Assembly (NCBI GenBank): GCA_035627835.1
Contig: DASPKX010000159.1
Coordinates: 1 to 60,024 of the forward strand
Reading direction: 5' to 3'
Length of the DNA stretch: 60,024 nt
Origin: DASPKX01 sp035627835
GTDB lineage: Bacteria; Verrucomicrobiota; Verrucomicrobiia; Limisphaerales; SXQI01
In this document: piece after piece, positions 7,997-16,341 of the stretch
Position numbering within the stretch: position 1 is the first letter of the stretch
Layout: each line of letters starts with the position of its first letter
Made by a program: the position numbers and the translations under genes
Notes under the pieces: model-generated
Database searches by the model: none
What the model was told of the DNA's origin: nothing
What the model saw: only the letters and a program-made list of their open reading frames with translations

Positions 7997-8847
7997 AGGT
8001 TCGGCTCTTCGGCACACGAGGCTCGCTGGCCGCGCCAGGAGCAGAAACCGCTCGCTACGGCGGCAACACCTCGGCAGCGCAGGTGATAGGGCCGGAAGGG
8101 ACGGTGTTGGCCCTGGATGCCGGCACGGGCATACGAGCCCTTGGCATGGGCCTGCCGAAAACCACGAAGCGCGTGGATGTGCTGCTGACACATTTGCACA
8201 TGGATCACATCCAAGGGTTGGGATTCTTCGCGCCATTGTACAACCCCGGGATGGAGGTGCATATTTGGGGTCCGGCAACGCGAGATTTCGACCTGCGCGC
8301 ACGGCTGACGAAGTATCTTTCCCCGCCATTGTTTCCGGTCCATTTTCGTGACCTGCCGTGCAAACTCTTTCTGCATCACGCACCGGCCACCGCCGAGGTG
8401 GGAGAGTTGAAGATAACAGCGACGCTCGTTTGCCATCCGGGGTTGACGGTGGGCTATCGAATTGAATCCAGGAACCATGTGGTCACGTATTTGCCGGACC
8501 ACGAGCCAATGTTAGGGGCGGCAGAGTTCCCGAAGGATCGCTCCTGGACATCGGGATACGACCTTGCCGAAGGGGCAGACCTGCTGGTGCATGATTGCCA
8601 GTATACCCCCGACGAATATGCGGCGCGGGTGGGTTGGGGCCATAGCTCGTTTCCGGATGCGATCGAGTTTGCAGCTCGAACTGGAGCGAAGCACTTCGTG
8701 CCGTTCCACCACGACCCATCGCACGATGACGCGCGCTTGGATGAGCTGTTTCTTGAGGCGCTCACTCGTGCGCCGCGGAATCTTCTGATCACACCCGCCC
8801 AGGAAGGCGCGGTCTTCGACCTCGGCTCGCAGCGCGAGCGATTCTAG
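7993..8847 (+). CDS. MBL-fold metallo-hydrolase
   Basis: 284 residues from ATG 7993. Features of the metallo-beta-lactamase fold are LALDAGTGIRAL (residues 45-55 region), the metal motif HLHMDHIQG near 72-80, a downstream His in ATLVCHPG, Asp in LLVHDCQY and a final His in FVPFHHDPSHDD. The arrangement is close to the RNase Z/PhnP-like branch that often acts on phosphodiesters or cyclic nucleotides. It has no signal peptide, so it is cytosolic. It is coupled to the upstream PAS gene by a 4-bp overlap. The substrate cannot be read from the sequence. Confidence 0.85.
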   Translation: MKVRLFGTRGSLAAPGAETARYGGNTSAAQVIGPEGTVLALDAGTGIRALGMGLPKTTKRVDVLLTHLHMDHIQGLGFFAPLYNPGMEVHIWGPATRDFDLRARLTKYLSPPLFPVHFRDLPCKLFLHHAPATAEVGELKITATLVCHPGLTVGYRIESRNHVVTYLPDHEPMLGAAEFPKDRSWTSGYDLAEGADLLVHDCQYTPDEYAARVGWGHSSFPDAIEFAARTGAKHFVPFHHDPSHDDARLDELFLEALTRAPRNLLITPAQEGAVFDLGSQRERF

Positions 8848-8882
8848 ACAGCCCCCGCAGAGATGAGTAGCCTGCGCGCTTT

Positions 8883-9782
8883 ATGAGCGTACTGGTTGTC
8901 GGTTCAACAGCACTCGATTCAATCAAAACTCCGAACGCGGAAAACCCCAAGCTATTGGGTGGCTCCGCCAGCCATGCCGCAGTCGCCGCAAGCTTCTTTG
9001 CGCCGGTGAAGATGGTGGGCGTTGTCGGGGAGGATTTCCCGCGCCAGTACATTCGGCTCTACAAGAAGCACAAGATCGATCTGGAAGGGTTGCAGATCGT
9101 GCCGGGGCAAACCTTCCATTGGTCTGGCGAGTATGAAGTAAACATGAACAACCGCCGAACGCTCCACACGGAGCTGGGTGTGTTCGAGACGTTCAGCCCG
9201 CGCTTGACGGGGGCCCACCGCGACTTGCCTTACGTGCTGTTGGCCAACATTGCACCATCGTTGCAATCCCATGTGCTCGACCAAATGCGAAAGCCCAAGT
9301 TCATCGTCGCAGACACCATGGATCTGTGGCTGAACGTGGCTCTTCAGGATTTATTGAAGCTGCTGAAACGGGTGGATGCGTTCGTGCTGAATGACAGCGA
9401 AGCTTTCCAGCTCACTGACGATTCGAACTTGGTCCGGTCGCTGAAGAAGATTCACAAGCTGGGGCCGAAATATGTCATTGTGAAGAAGGGTGAGCACGGC
9501 TCGCTCTTGTCTGGACCCGGCGGCATCTTTATCGCGCCAGCGTTTCCGTTGGAGAAGGTGGTGGACCCGACAGGCGCAGGAGATTCGTTTGTCGGCGGCT
9601 TGATCGGTTATCTGGCGAGCCAAAAGGGATCCATCGAGAAGAATCTGCGCCGCGCGATTGTGCACGGCAGCGCGACAGCCTCGTTCTGTTGTGAAGGCTT
9701 CGGCCTTACACGGACAACGCGGGTAACGCGCGACGCGATCAATAAACGGGTGAAGCTGCTGGAGCAGATGGCGAAGTTCTGA
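8883..9782 (+). CDS. PfkB-family carbohydrate/nucleoside kinase
   Basis: 299 residues, normal for ribokinase-like enzymes. GGSASHAAVAASFFA near residues 22-36 is the N-terminal substrate-site glycine motif, and DPTGAGDSFVGGLIG near 229-243 is the second PfkB signature, with the catalytic Asp in GAGD. VIVKKGEHGSLL precedes the ATP site. It would phosphorylate a sugar or nucleoside in the cytosol; the closest flavour is adenosine kinase-like, but the substrate is not determined. It follows the metallo-hydrolase by 35 bp, and its 3' end overlaps the convergent CotH-like gene by 44 bp. Confidence 0.88.
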   Translation: MSVLVVGSTALDSIKTPNAENPKLLGGSASHAAVAASFFAPVKMVGVVGEDFPRQYIRLYKKHKIDLEGLQIVPGQTFHWSGEYEVNMNNRRTLHTELGVFETFSPRLTGAHRDLPYVLLANIAPSLQSHVLDQMRKPKFIVADTMDLWLNVALQDLLKLLKRVDAFVLNDSEAFQLTDDSNLVRSLKKIHKLGPKYVIVKKGEHGSLLSGPGGIFIAPAFPLEKVVDPTGAGDSFVGGLIGYLASQKGSIEKNLRRAIVHGSATASFCCEGFGLTRTTRVTRDAINKRVKLLEQMAKF

Positions 9783-10881
9783 GCCTCTTGTTGCCCCGAA
9801 GGTTTTTGAGCAAATACTCGTGACGGGCAGCGACCTGCTCGCGAAACGCGCTGACCTCCTCGCGCCATTCATCTTTTTCTGTTTTGGGAATGAAAGGTTC
9901 GAGCGCTTTCGCTCGCGCGCTTATCTGCTGATCCCAATTCTTTTTCCCGAACAAGGTGTCGGAAACTTGCTTCAAGGCTTGCTCGTAAAGGGCTTGCCCT
10001 TCCGCGCAACTCACGAACGCGCTGGCGACCAGGCCCGACATTTGTGGGTTCCATGCCGCGTTAGGCTTGGCGAAGGTTTGATCCATGCCCGCGGGAATGA
10101 ACAGAGCTTTGGAATCGGGTGAACTCGGTAAGAACAACCGATAATTGTTCAGCCCAAGTGAATAGCCGTCCCAATGGCCGATGATAGTTTCAAAAGCCAT
10201 GAAAGTAGCCATTCTCTCTACATCCAGCGCTGCCTGGAGCGCTGCCCATTTCTCGCGGGAAGCTGCCTCGGACGCGGCATCTGTGAGGGCGCGAATGCTG
10301 GCATTGTTTGTTATTCCGGCCTGCAGCCGCAGTGGCTTATCCAGATCCCCGAGTGTCTTTTCATAGATCCCGCCCGGCTGGTGAAAGTTGGCCTGGAGGA
10401 ATCTTTCTGTGATCCCTTCCTTCATCACGTAAAGACCTAAGGGGCGGCCATTGAGGAGCACAGTGGCATGCGCGGTGCGCTGAACGGGCAAGTGCAACAT
10501 TGCAGCCATATCACTGCAGATCGTGTCGCGCAGGCAGGTGGGGTCCTGGGCGGAATTGTTGAGATGGATTTTAGTCTCGCCCCGAAAGCCATGTGGCGCG
10601 TTTGTCGCGACGAAGGAGATCGTGAGACTTGGTTTCTCGTTAATCGTTTGGAAGCTCCCCGCGCCTTTTAATTGAATGAAGGCTACCGGCACGCGCTCCC
10701 TGTCTAGAGTTACTTTTGCAGGAACGTATTCCCGCGGCTGCACCTGAAGCGCTCGCAGGTGCGTGTCTGCTATTTCGATGCAAATGTCGTGGACTGGCTT
10801 GGAGCGGATCCAGTCTTCTCGCGGATCCGCATGAGCGGCGAACAGCGTCAGAAGAATCAGGATTGAGAGGAGCGGCCTCAT
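9739..10881 (-). CDS. CotH-like kinase, exported
   Basis: 380 residues with an N-terminal signal peptide ending near AAHADP. FIQLKGAGSFQ, then RPLGLYVMKEGITERFL and TIIGHWDGYSLGLNNYR are the successive motifs of the CotH family of atypical secreted protein kinases. These phosphorylate spore-coat and other surface proteins in Bacillus and are frequent in Gram-negative environmental bacteria. The C-terminal 60 residues are charged and helical. Its ATG overlaps the stop of the phosphodiester glycosidase gene by 4 bp, so the two are coupled. It probably acts in the periplasm or at the cell surface. The 3' end runs into the pfkB-like gene. Confidence 0.8.
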   Translation of the reverse strand: MRPLLSILILLTLFAAHADPREDWIRSKPVHDICIEIADTHLRALQVQPREYVPAKVTLDRERVPVAFIQLKGAGSFQTINEKPSLTISFVATNAPHGFRGETKIHLNNSAQDPTCLRDTICSDMAAMLHLPVQRTAHATVLLNGRPLGLYVMKEGITERFLQANFHQPGGIYEKTLGDLDKPLRLQAGITNNASIRALTDAASEAASREKWAALQAALDVERMATFMAFETIIGHWDGYSLGLNNYRLFLPSSPDSKALFIPAGMDQTFAKPNAAWNPQMSGLVASAFVSCAEGQALYEQALKQVSDTLFGKKNWDQQISARAKALEPFIPKTEKDEWREEVSAFREQVAARHEYLLKNLRGNKRLRTSPSAPAASPVY

Positions 10882-11972
10882 CGCGTTTTTACGATGAGCA
10901 GAGAGTTTGCGACATCGCGTTCATAGCCGTCTGCGAGGAAGTTCTTCACCTTGCCCTCGTGCCAGAGCGTCGAGGAACCGCCCCCATCGAGATTCATTGC
11001 GGCAGTGCATCCGAGTTCAACCAGGAAGGCGCTGAGTTCATCAAGAGTCATTCCGACAGAGCCATTCTTTTGGCGACCATCAACCGCGACGAGGAAGAGG
11101 TGCGTGTTGTTCCAACCAACGGCGGAGCGCGGATGGCGCTCGATCATGGTGCTCAGATTGTAAGCGTCCGATTCGTTGGCTGAGAACTTTTGAGCTTTGC
11201 CGTCAATGACGAGCAGCGGGCCTCCGCTAATCGCTTCGCGAACTCCGCGGAGACTTGGTTGCGTGGCCGTGATGATCCGGAGTTCAGCGCCGTTGCTCAA
11301 GGCTGGCAAATTGATAGCAGGGCCGATGGAGAGGAGCATGCCCGCTGCGTCGTTGCCGCTCGCGGCGTGAACCTTCGCCGTGTAAGCCTGGCCAGTCGCG
11401 AGGACCTGAGAGCTAGGCTCATTAAACTCGAGAAAGTAACTACGCCCAGTGGCGGGAACGACGTCACGACTTACAGTTGGAGAATAGATCGTTGCTTCGT
11501 CGTCACCTCGGAATTCGTTCACAGTGAGTGGGAGTTTGCGTCCGTCCGAGAGCATCAGTTGAATGCGTGACTCGACGACGGCGACCTGCGGCTGCCCACG
11601 CGGGTCGATCCAAAAGGTGACATTTCCGCCGGGGTTGCTGATCAAACTCCCATTCATGATCTGCACACCGCGAACATCACCTGCAAAGTCCCCTGCTCTC
11701 TCGTAGTAATCCGCGTTGATGGCGGCGAGCACGACCGCGTTTGTCACCAGCGCGGCCTGGCTGGAGACTGGAGCGAGGCCGAGCGGCTTGCCAAAGGCAT
11801 GCATTGTGCGCAGCTCAACCGTGGGGCTTCGTAGCGGCGCCTGCACGACGTGAACGGTTGCTGGCCCCTTTCGCTGCAGCTTCTCATAGGTGACTTCGGC
11901 TGCGAGGCGGCCCCGCGCCAACGCGAAGGCGAGGGCCGCAAAGATCAGCCGGCTGGAGACCTTGTTCAGCAT
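10878..11972 (-). CDS. Phosphodiester glycosidase (NAGPA/DUF2233 domain), exported
   Basis: About 364 residues from ATG 11972, chosen because it gives a compact signal peptide (MLNKVSSRLIFAALAFA); ATG 11993 is the alternative. VVLAAINADYYERAG, HPRSAVGWNNTHLFLVAVDG, then MTLDELSAFLVELGCTAAMN and LDGGGSSTLW are the defining motifs of the NAGPA family. The family includes the enzyme that uncovers mannose-6-phosphate by removing GlcNAc, and bacterial exopolysaccharide-associated relatives. It is likely to cleave sugar-phosphodiester bonds in the periplasm. It is translationally coupled to the CotH-like kinase and lies just beyond a large polysaccharide locus. Confidence 0.85.
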   Translation of the reverse strand: MLNKVSSRLIFAALAFALARGRLAAEVTYEKLQRKGPATVHVVQAPLRSPTVELRTMHAFGKPLGLAPVSSQAALVTNAVVLAAINADYYERAGDFAGDVRGVQIMNGSLISNPGGNVTFWIDPRGQPQVAVVESRIQLMLSDGRKLPLTVNEFRGDDEATIYSPTVSRDVVPATGRSYFLEFNEPSSQVLATGQAYTAKVHAASGNDAAGMLLSIGPAINLPALSNGAELRIITATQPSLRGVREAISGGPLLVIDGKAQKFSANESDAYNLSTMIERHPRSAVGWNNTHLFLVAVDGRQKNGSVGMTLDELSAFLVELGCTAAMNLDGGGSSTLWHEGKVKNFLADGYERDVANSLLIVKTR

Positions 11973-12045
11973 TGAAATTTGGTCAACGAGCATCGTACAC
12001 ACAGAAGACAGATAGGCCAGAAGAACGGTAGGAATTCAGCCACAA

Positions 12046-12076
12046 AAGAAAAAGGCGCGCTTTGTGGGCGCGCCTT
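12046..12076 (-). terminator. Intrinsic terminator of the FKBP gene
   Basis: Read on the minus strand, AAGGCGCGC and GCGCGCCTT (12068-12076 and 12052-12060) form a 9-bp GC-rich stem with a 7-nt loop followed by a T-rich tail (A-run at 12046-12053 on the plus strand). It lies 20 bp after the FKBP stop. Confidence 0.88.
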
Positions 12077-12095
12077 GTGAGTGGATTTCTGGAAA

Positions 12096-12926
12096 TTACT
12101 TGGACTGGGGCTTGGCCGCTTCCTGCTCCTTCTTGAGCTGATCAGGCTTGATGACTTCGATCTTGGCGCCTTTCTTCAGCTCTTCAGCGGAGGGAACCTT
12201 GATGATGTCACTGGTGACCGGCTCAGTGGTTTGGGCGGCTTGCGGCTTGGTGTCGAGAAGCTCAATCTCGAAAATCAAAGCGGAGTTCGGCGGAATGTTC
12301 TGGCCGAAACCGCGCTCGCCGTACGCCATTTGCGGTGGGATGTACAGCTCCCACTTGGAGCCGACTTTCATCTTCTTCAAAGCTTCGGTCCATCCTTTGA
12401 TGACGCCGTTGATATTGAAGGTGGCTGGCTGCCCGCGCTTGTGTGAGCTGTCGAATTCCGTGCCATCAATCAACTTGCCCGTGTAGTGAGTGGTGACGTT
12501 GTCATTCTCGCCGGGAGTGGCGCCGGCGCCTTCCTTGATGACCTTGTATTGGAGGCCACCTTCGAGTTCCTTAACGCCTTCCTTGGTCTTGTTCTCTGCG
12601 AGGAATTTGTTGGCCTTCTCCAGGTTGGCCGCGCCCTCAACTTTGCGCTTCTCGTCCATTTTGGCCCGGACGGTCTGCTGGTAAGCGCTCATCGCAGCGG
12701 CGATTTCTTCATCCTTCAGAGCAGGAGAGCCGGCATAGGCATCCTTCAACCCTTTCGCGAACAGCTCAGGGTCGATATCGAAGCCCTGCTGCTTCCATGT
12801 GCTGCCATAGCGAACACCAACGCTGTAGCTGGCTTTTTCGCGGTCATCCTTAAATTGCGGGGCGTCCGCTGCGTTGGCCGCAATGACAGCGGCGGCAGCA
12901 AGGGCGCTAACGATCAAACGATTCAT
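12096..12926 (-). CDS. FKBP-type peptidyl-prolyl isomerase, exported (Mip/FkpA-like)
   Basis: 276 residues. The signal peptide is MNRLIVSALAAAAVIAANAA. Residues 25-125 form the helical N-terminal dimerisation region with the KASYSVGVRYG motif of FkpA/Mip proteins. The catalytic FKBP domain follows: LQYKVIKEGAGATPG, VTTHYTGKLIDGTEFDSS, VIKGWTEALKKMKVGSKW, and YIPPQMAYGERG before the final strand SALIFEIELLD. A 40-residue charged tail is extra. It folds proteins in the periplasm. It is monocistronic, with its own terminator, an AGAGGA ribosome site and a possible promoter at 12960-12988. Confidence 0.92.
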   Translation of the reverse strand: MNRLIVSALAAAAVIAANAADAPQFKDDREKASYSVGVRYGSTWKQQGFDIDPELFAKGLKDAYAGSPALKDEEIAAAMSAYQQTVRAKMDEKRKVEGAANLEKANKFLAENKTKEGVKELEGGLQYKVIKEGAGATPGENDNVTTHYTGKLIDGTEFDSSHKRGQPATFNINGVIKGWTEALKKMKVGSKWELYIPPQMAYGERGFGQNIPPNSALIFEIELLDTKPQAAQTTEPVTSDIIKVPSAEELKKGAKIEVIKPDQLKKEQEAAKPQSK

Positions 12927-12959
12927 GAGTCCTCTATCTAATGGTTTACTTACCGGGTA

Positions 12960-12988
12960 AACAGAATCCCGGTGCCCCCCAAAGTCAA
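12960..12988 (-). promoter_or_regulatory. Possible promoter and operator of the FKBP gene
   Basis: On the minus strand a TTGACT box (12988-12983) is followed 17 bp later by TCTGTT, a poor -10 box. An inverted repeat GTTTAC/GTAAAC with a 7-nt centre lies next to it, between the -10 region and the start codon. Confidence 0.3.
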
Positions 12989-13020
12989 GTTTTCGTTCCT
13001 CAGCACCAGATTAAAGCTCC

Positions 13021-13791
13021 CTAGCTCACGCGCGAGGTGACGCCGCGTTCCCGTGCCGCGCGACGGATGGCGTTCCGGAAAGTTTTCGCATTGTGAATGG
13101 CACGGGCATCCGGATCGTTGTTGAAATAGACCCAGGCTTCGCTTGCGCCGCTCACAGCCAGGCGCTGAGCCCAATTGCGCAGCTCGGGGTGCGAGTAATT
13201 GTAGCGATACCAGCGATCTCGGCCGTGGAAGCGGAGGTAAACGAAGTCAGTCGTCCGAACCAACTCATCGGGCAAACGAGGACCACTCACGCTGCAAAAG
13301 CAGACGCGATGTTTTTGGAAGGCGTTGAAGACCTCATCGTTCCACCAGCTCTTGTGGCGGAACTCGACAACACACTTGAGCGAAGTGGGCATCTGATGGA
13401 GCACGTTCTGCAACATTTCCGGCGAGTAGCGAAAACTGGGCGGGCACTGAAAGAGAAAGCAGCCGAGCTTTGTGCCGAGGGTTTCAGCCATGCCGCAGAA
13501 ATCGAGCACCCGCTCACGAGTGCCGGCGAAGCGCTTCTCGTGTGTGATCTCCTGGTTGACCTTGATGCAGTAGCGGAATCCTGCGGGAGCGTCGCGGACC
13601 CACCGCTTGACCGTGGCCGGAAGTGGCCAACGATAAAATGGAGCGTTTAACTCAACGGTCCGGAACGTGGTTGTGTAATGACGGAACCATTTATGCGTCC
13701 CCTCCTCCGCCGGGTAGAACAGCCCTTTCCAGTGCCAGTAGAACCAGCCGGAACAACCCACCCAGGCGCGCAAATTGCGCGAGTCCTCCAT
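13021..13791 (-). CDS. DUF72 (YecE-like) protein
   Basis: About 256 residues from ATG 13791; a GTG five codons upstream is possible. WVGCSGWFYWHWKGLFYP at the N-terminus is the DUF72 signature, followed by FRTVELNAPFYRWP, FRYCIKVNQEITHEKR, LFQCPPSFRYS, CVVEFRHKSWW and, near the C-terminus, VYLRFHGRDRWYRYNYS and AWVYFNNDPDARA. These proteins have a TIM-barrel fold of undefined biochemical activity. It is cytosolic. It is the last minus-strand gene after the polysaccharide locus, 37 bp beyond the preceding stop, and may simply be a read-through neighbour. Confidence 0.88.
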   Translation of the reverse strand: MEDSRNLRAWVGCSGWFYWHWKGLFYPAEEGTHKWFRHYTTTFRTVELNAPFYRWPLPATVKRWVRDAPAGFRYCIKVNQEITHEKRFAGTRERVLDFCGMAETLGTKLGCFLFQCPPSFRYSPEMLQNVLHQMPTSLKCVVEFRHKSWWNDEVFNAFQKHRVCFCSVSGPRLPDELVRTTDFVYLRFHGRDRWYRYNYSHPELRNWAQRLAVSGASEAWVYFNNDPDARAIHNAKTFRNAIRRAARERGVTSRVS

Positions 13792-13828
13792 GCTGTAAGA
13801 TAGCACGGGCGGCGCTCGGAGTGAACGC

Positions 13829-15058
13829 TCAGGCGCGCTCCTGAACGCAAGCGGTCAATTCCTGCTCGAAGCGCTGGAGCACCTCTGGAAACCTGAATTG
13901 CTCCACGAATCGACGGCCTGCCTCGGAAAAGCGCTGCAAATCAGCAGGGGCATTCATGAGTGTTTCGATCGTGCGTGCGACGAGCGCAGGCTCCCCCGGC
14001 GGGATCGCTTTGCCGAATTGGCCCTCACGAGTGGCCAGTGCAAGGTCGCTGGTCTCATCCGCAATGGTGAGCACAGGTTTGGCGAACGCGAGTGTGGTCA
14101 GGAGCTTGCTCGGGAAGAAGAAGTTGGCGGAGCGGGTGAGTTGGGGAATAACGCAGAGATCGGCATCGCGCAGGAGTTCACGATAATGTTGCTCGGACTG
14201 AACAGGGAGCATCAGGACGTTCCGGAGGTTGAGTTCGGTTGCTAATTTGCTGAGCGCATCGCGCTGGTTGCCTTCCCCGCAGATAACGAGGCGGAAGCGA
14301 GGGTGAGTGACGAGAGCGGCGGCGCGGATGAGAAGGTCGAGGCCTTGTTTCACCCCGACGTTCCCAGAGTAAACCACGAGAAATTCGTTGCTGGAGATTC
14401 CATGCACGGAGCGAAAAAGGCCAGCCTGCGGGAGGAAAGCCATATCAGGGAGATGCACGCCGTTTGGAAAATAAACGAGCTTTTGTTCCGGGACGCCTTT
14501 GGCCCGGAAAGCATCGAGCATCCCTCGGCTGATTCCAGACACACGCGCTGCTTTCCGATACGCAAAGGCTTCAAGCTTATAGAGGCCGCGGACAAGCAGG
14601 CCTTTCTTGAGCATTCCCAAACCGGCAGCCGCGTCTGGTTGAAGATCCTGCACGTGAAAGATGAAAGGCACATTGCGCAAGAGGCCGTAGAACCAGGCGG
14701 CGGCTCCCAGGAGCAGAGGCGGAGAGACGACCACCACGATGTCCGGGCGCTTAAGCGCGAGCAGCTTCAACATTGAGCTGAACACGAAGCTGAATTCATG
14801 AAGAATGCGCCGAACGGTGGTGACTTTCGAAGAGACATAGTGCCAGCAGCGATGGACAGTCACCTCTTCAATATTGTCGGTGCGGTAGGCGCTGTATTGC
14901 TCCGTTGGGAGTTTTCGCCAGGCGGGGTAGTAAGCGAAGGTGGTCACCATGTCCACGATATGCCCGCGCGCTGCCATAAACTCGCAAAGCTCCGTGTTGA
15001 AGGGCGCAATACCGATGACCTCGGGCGAGTAGTTAATGCCCCAGACGACGATGTTCAT
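13829..15058 (-). CDS. Glycosyltransferase family 4, WcaI-like
   Basis: 409 residues from ATG 15058, which overlaps the upstream stop in ATGA; the open frame before it is spurious. The N-terminal domain carries YSPEVIGIAPFNTELCEFMA, the acceptor-side motif of the WcaI (colanic acid) type enzymes, and VVVSPPLLLG. The C-terminal donor domain has VVYSGNVGVKQGLDLLIRAA, LVICGEGNQ and NFFFPSKLLTTLAFAKPVL. The Lys of PSK replaces the second Glu of the usual E-x7-E site, as in WcaI relatives. It adds a sugar to a lipid-linked or nascent chain on the cytosolic face of the inner membrane. Confidence 0.85.
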   Translation of the reverse strand: MNIVVWGINYSPEVIGIAPFNTELCEFMAARGHIVDMVTTFAYYPAWRKLPTEQYSAYRTDNIEEVTVHRCWHYVSSKVTTVRRILHEFSFVFSSMLKLLALKRPDIVVVVSPPLLLGAAAWFYGLLRNVPFIFHVQDLQPDAAAGLGMLKKGLLVRGLYKLEAFAYRKAARVSGISRGMLDAFRAKGVPEQKLVYFPNGVHLPDMAFLPQAGLFRSVHGISSNEFLVVYSGNVGVKQGLDLLIRAAALVTHPRFRLVICGEGNQRDALSKLATELNLRNVLMLPVQSEQHYRELLRDADLCVIPQLTRSANFFFPSKLLTTLAFAKPVLTIADETSDLALATREGQFGKAIPPGEPALVARTIETLMNAPADLQRFSEAGRRFVEQFRFPEVLQRFEQELTACVQERA

Positions 15059-16341
15059 TCGTTCGCGCTTCTGCGCCGCTGAGCACGCAGATAGAGCGCG
15101 CCCACCCAAACAAGGGCTACCCCGCCCCACCCTGCGGCTAAATCCAGCAGATCGGGCACACGGCCCGGAATGAAAAATTGCGCGGCCTCAAGCAGCATGA
15201 CCAGCAACAGAAGAGTAGCCAACACAGCGGGGCGCCTGCGAAAGAACGATCGGGCGGAAGCCTTGCCAAAGCTCGCGCTGCCAAGCACAAATGCGCCGCC
15301 CGCCAGAAGCGCGAACGCGAGCAGATTGCTTAGGAAATCACTGGCATTCACGATCGCAGCGAGCCTGGACCCCAGCTCTTTGGCGCGTCCTCCTCCAGGG
15401 GTGGGCGTCAAGGTGAACCAAAGGATGAGGGCCGTGTAAGCGCCAACCAGGACGCGCGCCAGCGTGAAATTAAGCGGTGTTGCCGGAGCTGTTTGCTCGG
15501 CCCGGTCGGCTGCAAGTTCGTAGGTCTTGGCAACGCTTAAGAATTCATACGTCGCATGCAGCCGGGCGAAATAATACCCTTCCAAGCCATCCAGGAACCC
15601 GCGCTGCCAGAAATAAATGTAGGCAAAGCGCAGCAAGGGGCGGAACGGCAGTTCATGCGAGATGCGCTTGAGCGCGCGACGACGGGCAACTTGCGGATCC
15701 TGCACGTGCTCCGCTGAGCTTAGGCGACCATCAAGGGCGACGCGAGCTTCCCAATTGGAGTAGCGATTATGCTTCTCCATGAAGACGTCCACTGAGGGGA
15801 AAGCGAAGTGGTCCATCTCGGCTTTCAATCGTCCGGTGCGTCCTTGAACGATCACATGCTCATGAACCTCGTTGTCACCGCTCTGCGTGTTCTGCGCCGT
15901 GGCCTGCTCGTAACGGCCGAGCCGATGCTTGAACAATCGCAGGTTCCAATTGGGATAGTAAGCATGCTTTAGCCACCGTCCCATGAAACGAAAGCGACGG
16001 TTAATCCAATAGCCAACCACATCGGCTTTCGTGTCGCTGACGATCGAAAGGAACTCAGCTTCGGCCTCTGGAGGAAGCGTTTCGTCAGCGTCGAGGATGA
16101 ACACCCATTCATGCTTGAACGGGACGTTTTCCAACGCCCAATTCTTTTTCTTTGGCCACACGCCATTGAAGTGAAATTGCACAACCCGCGCGCCATGCTG
16201 TTCAGCGATTTGGATGGAACCGTCGGAGCTTTGCGAATCGACGACAATAATCTCGTCTGCCCAGCGGACCGACTGAAGGCAACGAGGGAGGTTGCCAGCC
16301 TCGTTCTTAATCGGGATGAGAATGGAAATGGGAACGCTCAC
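15055..16341 (-). CDS. GT2 glycosyltransferase fused to a VanZ-like membrane domain
   Basis: 428 residues from GTG 16341, which overlaps the acyltransferase stop in TAGTG. Residues 1-245 form a WaaE-type GT2 domain: SILIPIKNEAGNLPRCLQSV, DEIIVVDSQSSDGS, VFILDADETLPPEAEAEF and, later, YPNWNLRLFKHRLGRYE and the paired Glu/His in VHEHV. Residues about 290-428 contain four hydrophobic helices with DFLSNLLAFALLAGG, LLEAAQFFIPGRVPD and DLAAGWGGVALVW, a VanZ-like pattern. VanZ proteins reduce sensitivity to some glycopeptides or act as membrane subunits. The fusion would tether a cytosolic transferase to the membrane. Confidence 0.83.
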   Translation of the reverse strand: MSVPISILIPIKNEAGNLPRCLQSVRWADEIIVVDSQSSDGSIQIAEQHGARVVQFHFNGVWPKKKNWALENVPFKHEWVFILDADETLPPEAEAEFLSIVSDTKADVVGYWINRRFRFMGRWLKHAYYPNWNLRLFKHRLGRYEQATAQNTQSGDNEVHEHVIVQGRTGRLKAEMDHFAFPSVDVFMEKHNRYSNWEARVALDGRLSSAEHVQDPQVARRRALKRISHELPFRPLLRFAYIYFWQRGFLDGLEGYYFARLHATYEFLSVAKTYELAADRAEQTAPATPLNFTLARVLVGAYTALILWFTLTPTPGGGRAKELGSRLAAIVNASDFLSNLLAFALLAGGAFVLGSASFGKASARSFFRRRPAVLATLLLLVMLLEAAQFFIPGRVPDLLDLAAGWGGVALVWVGALYLRAQRRRSANE

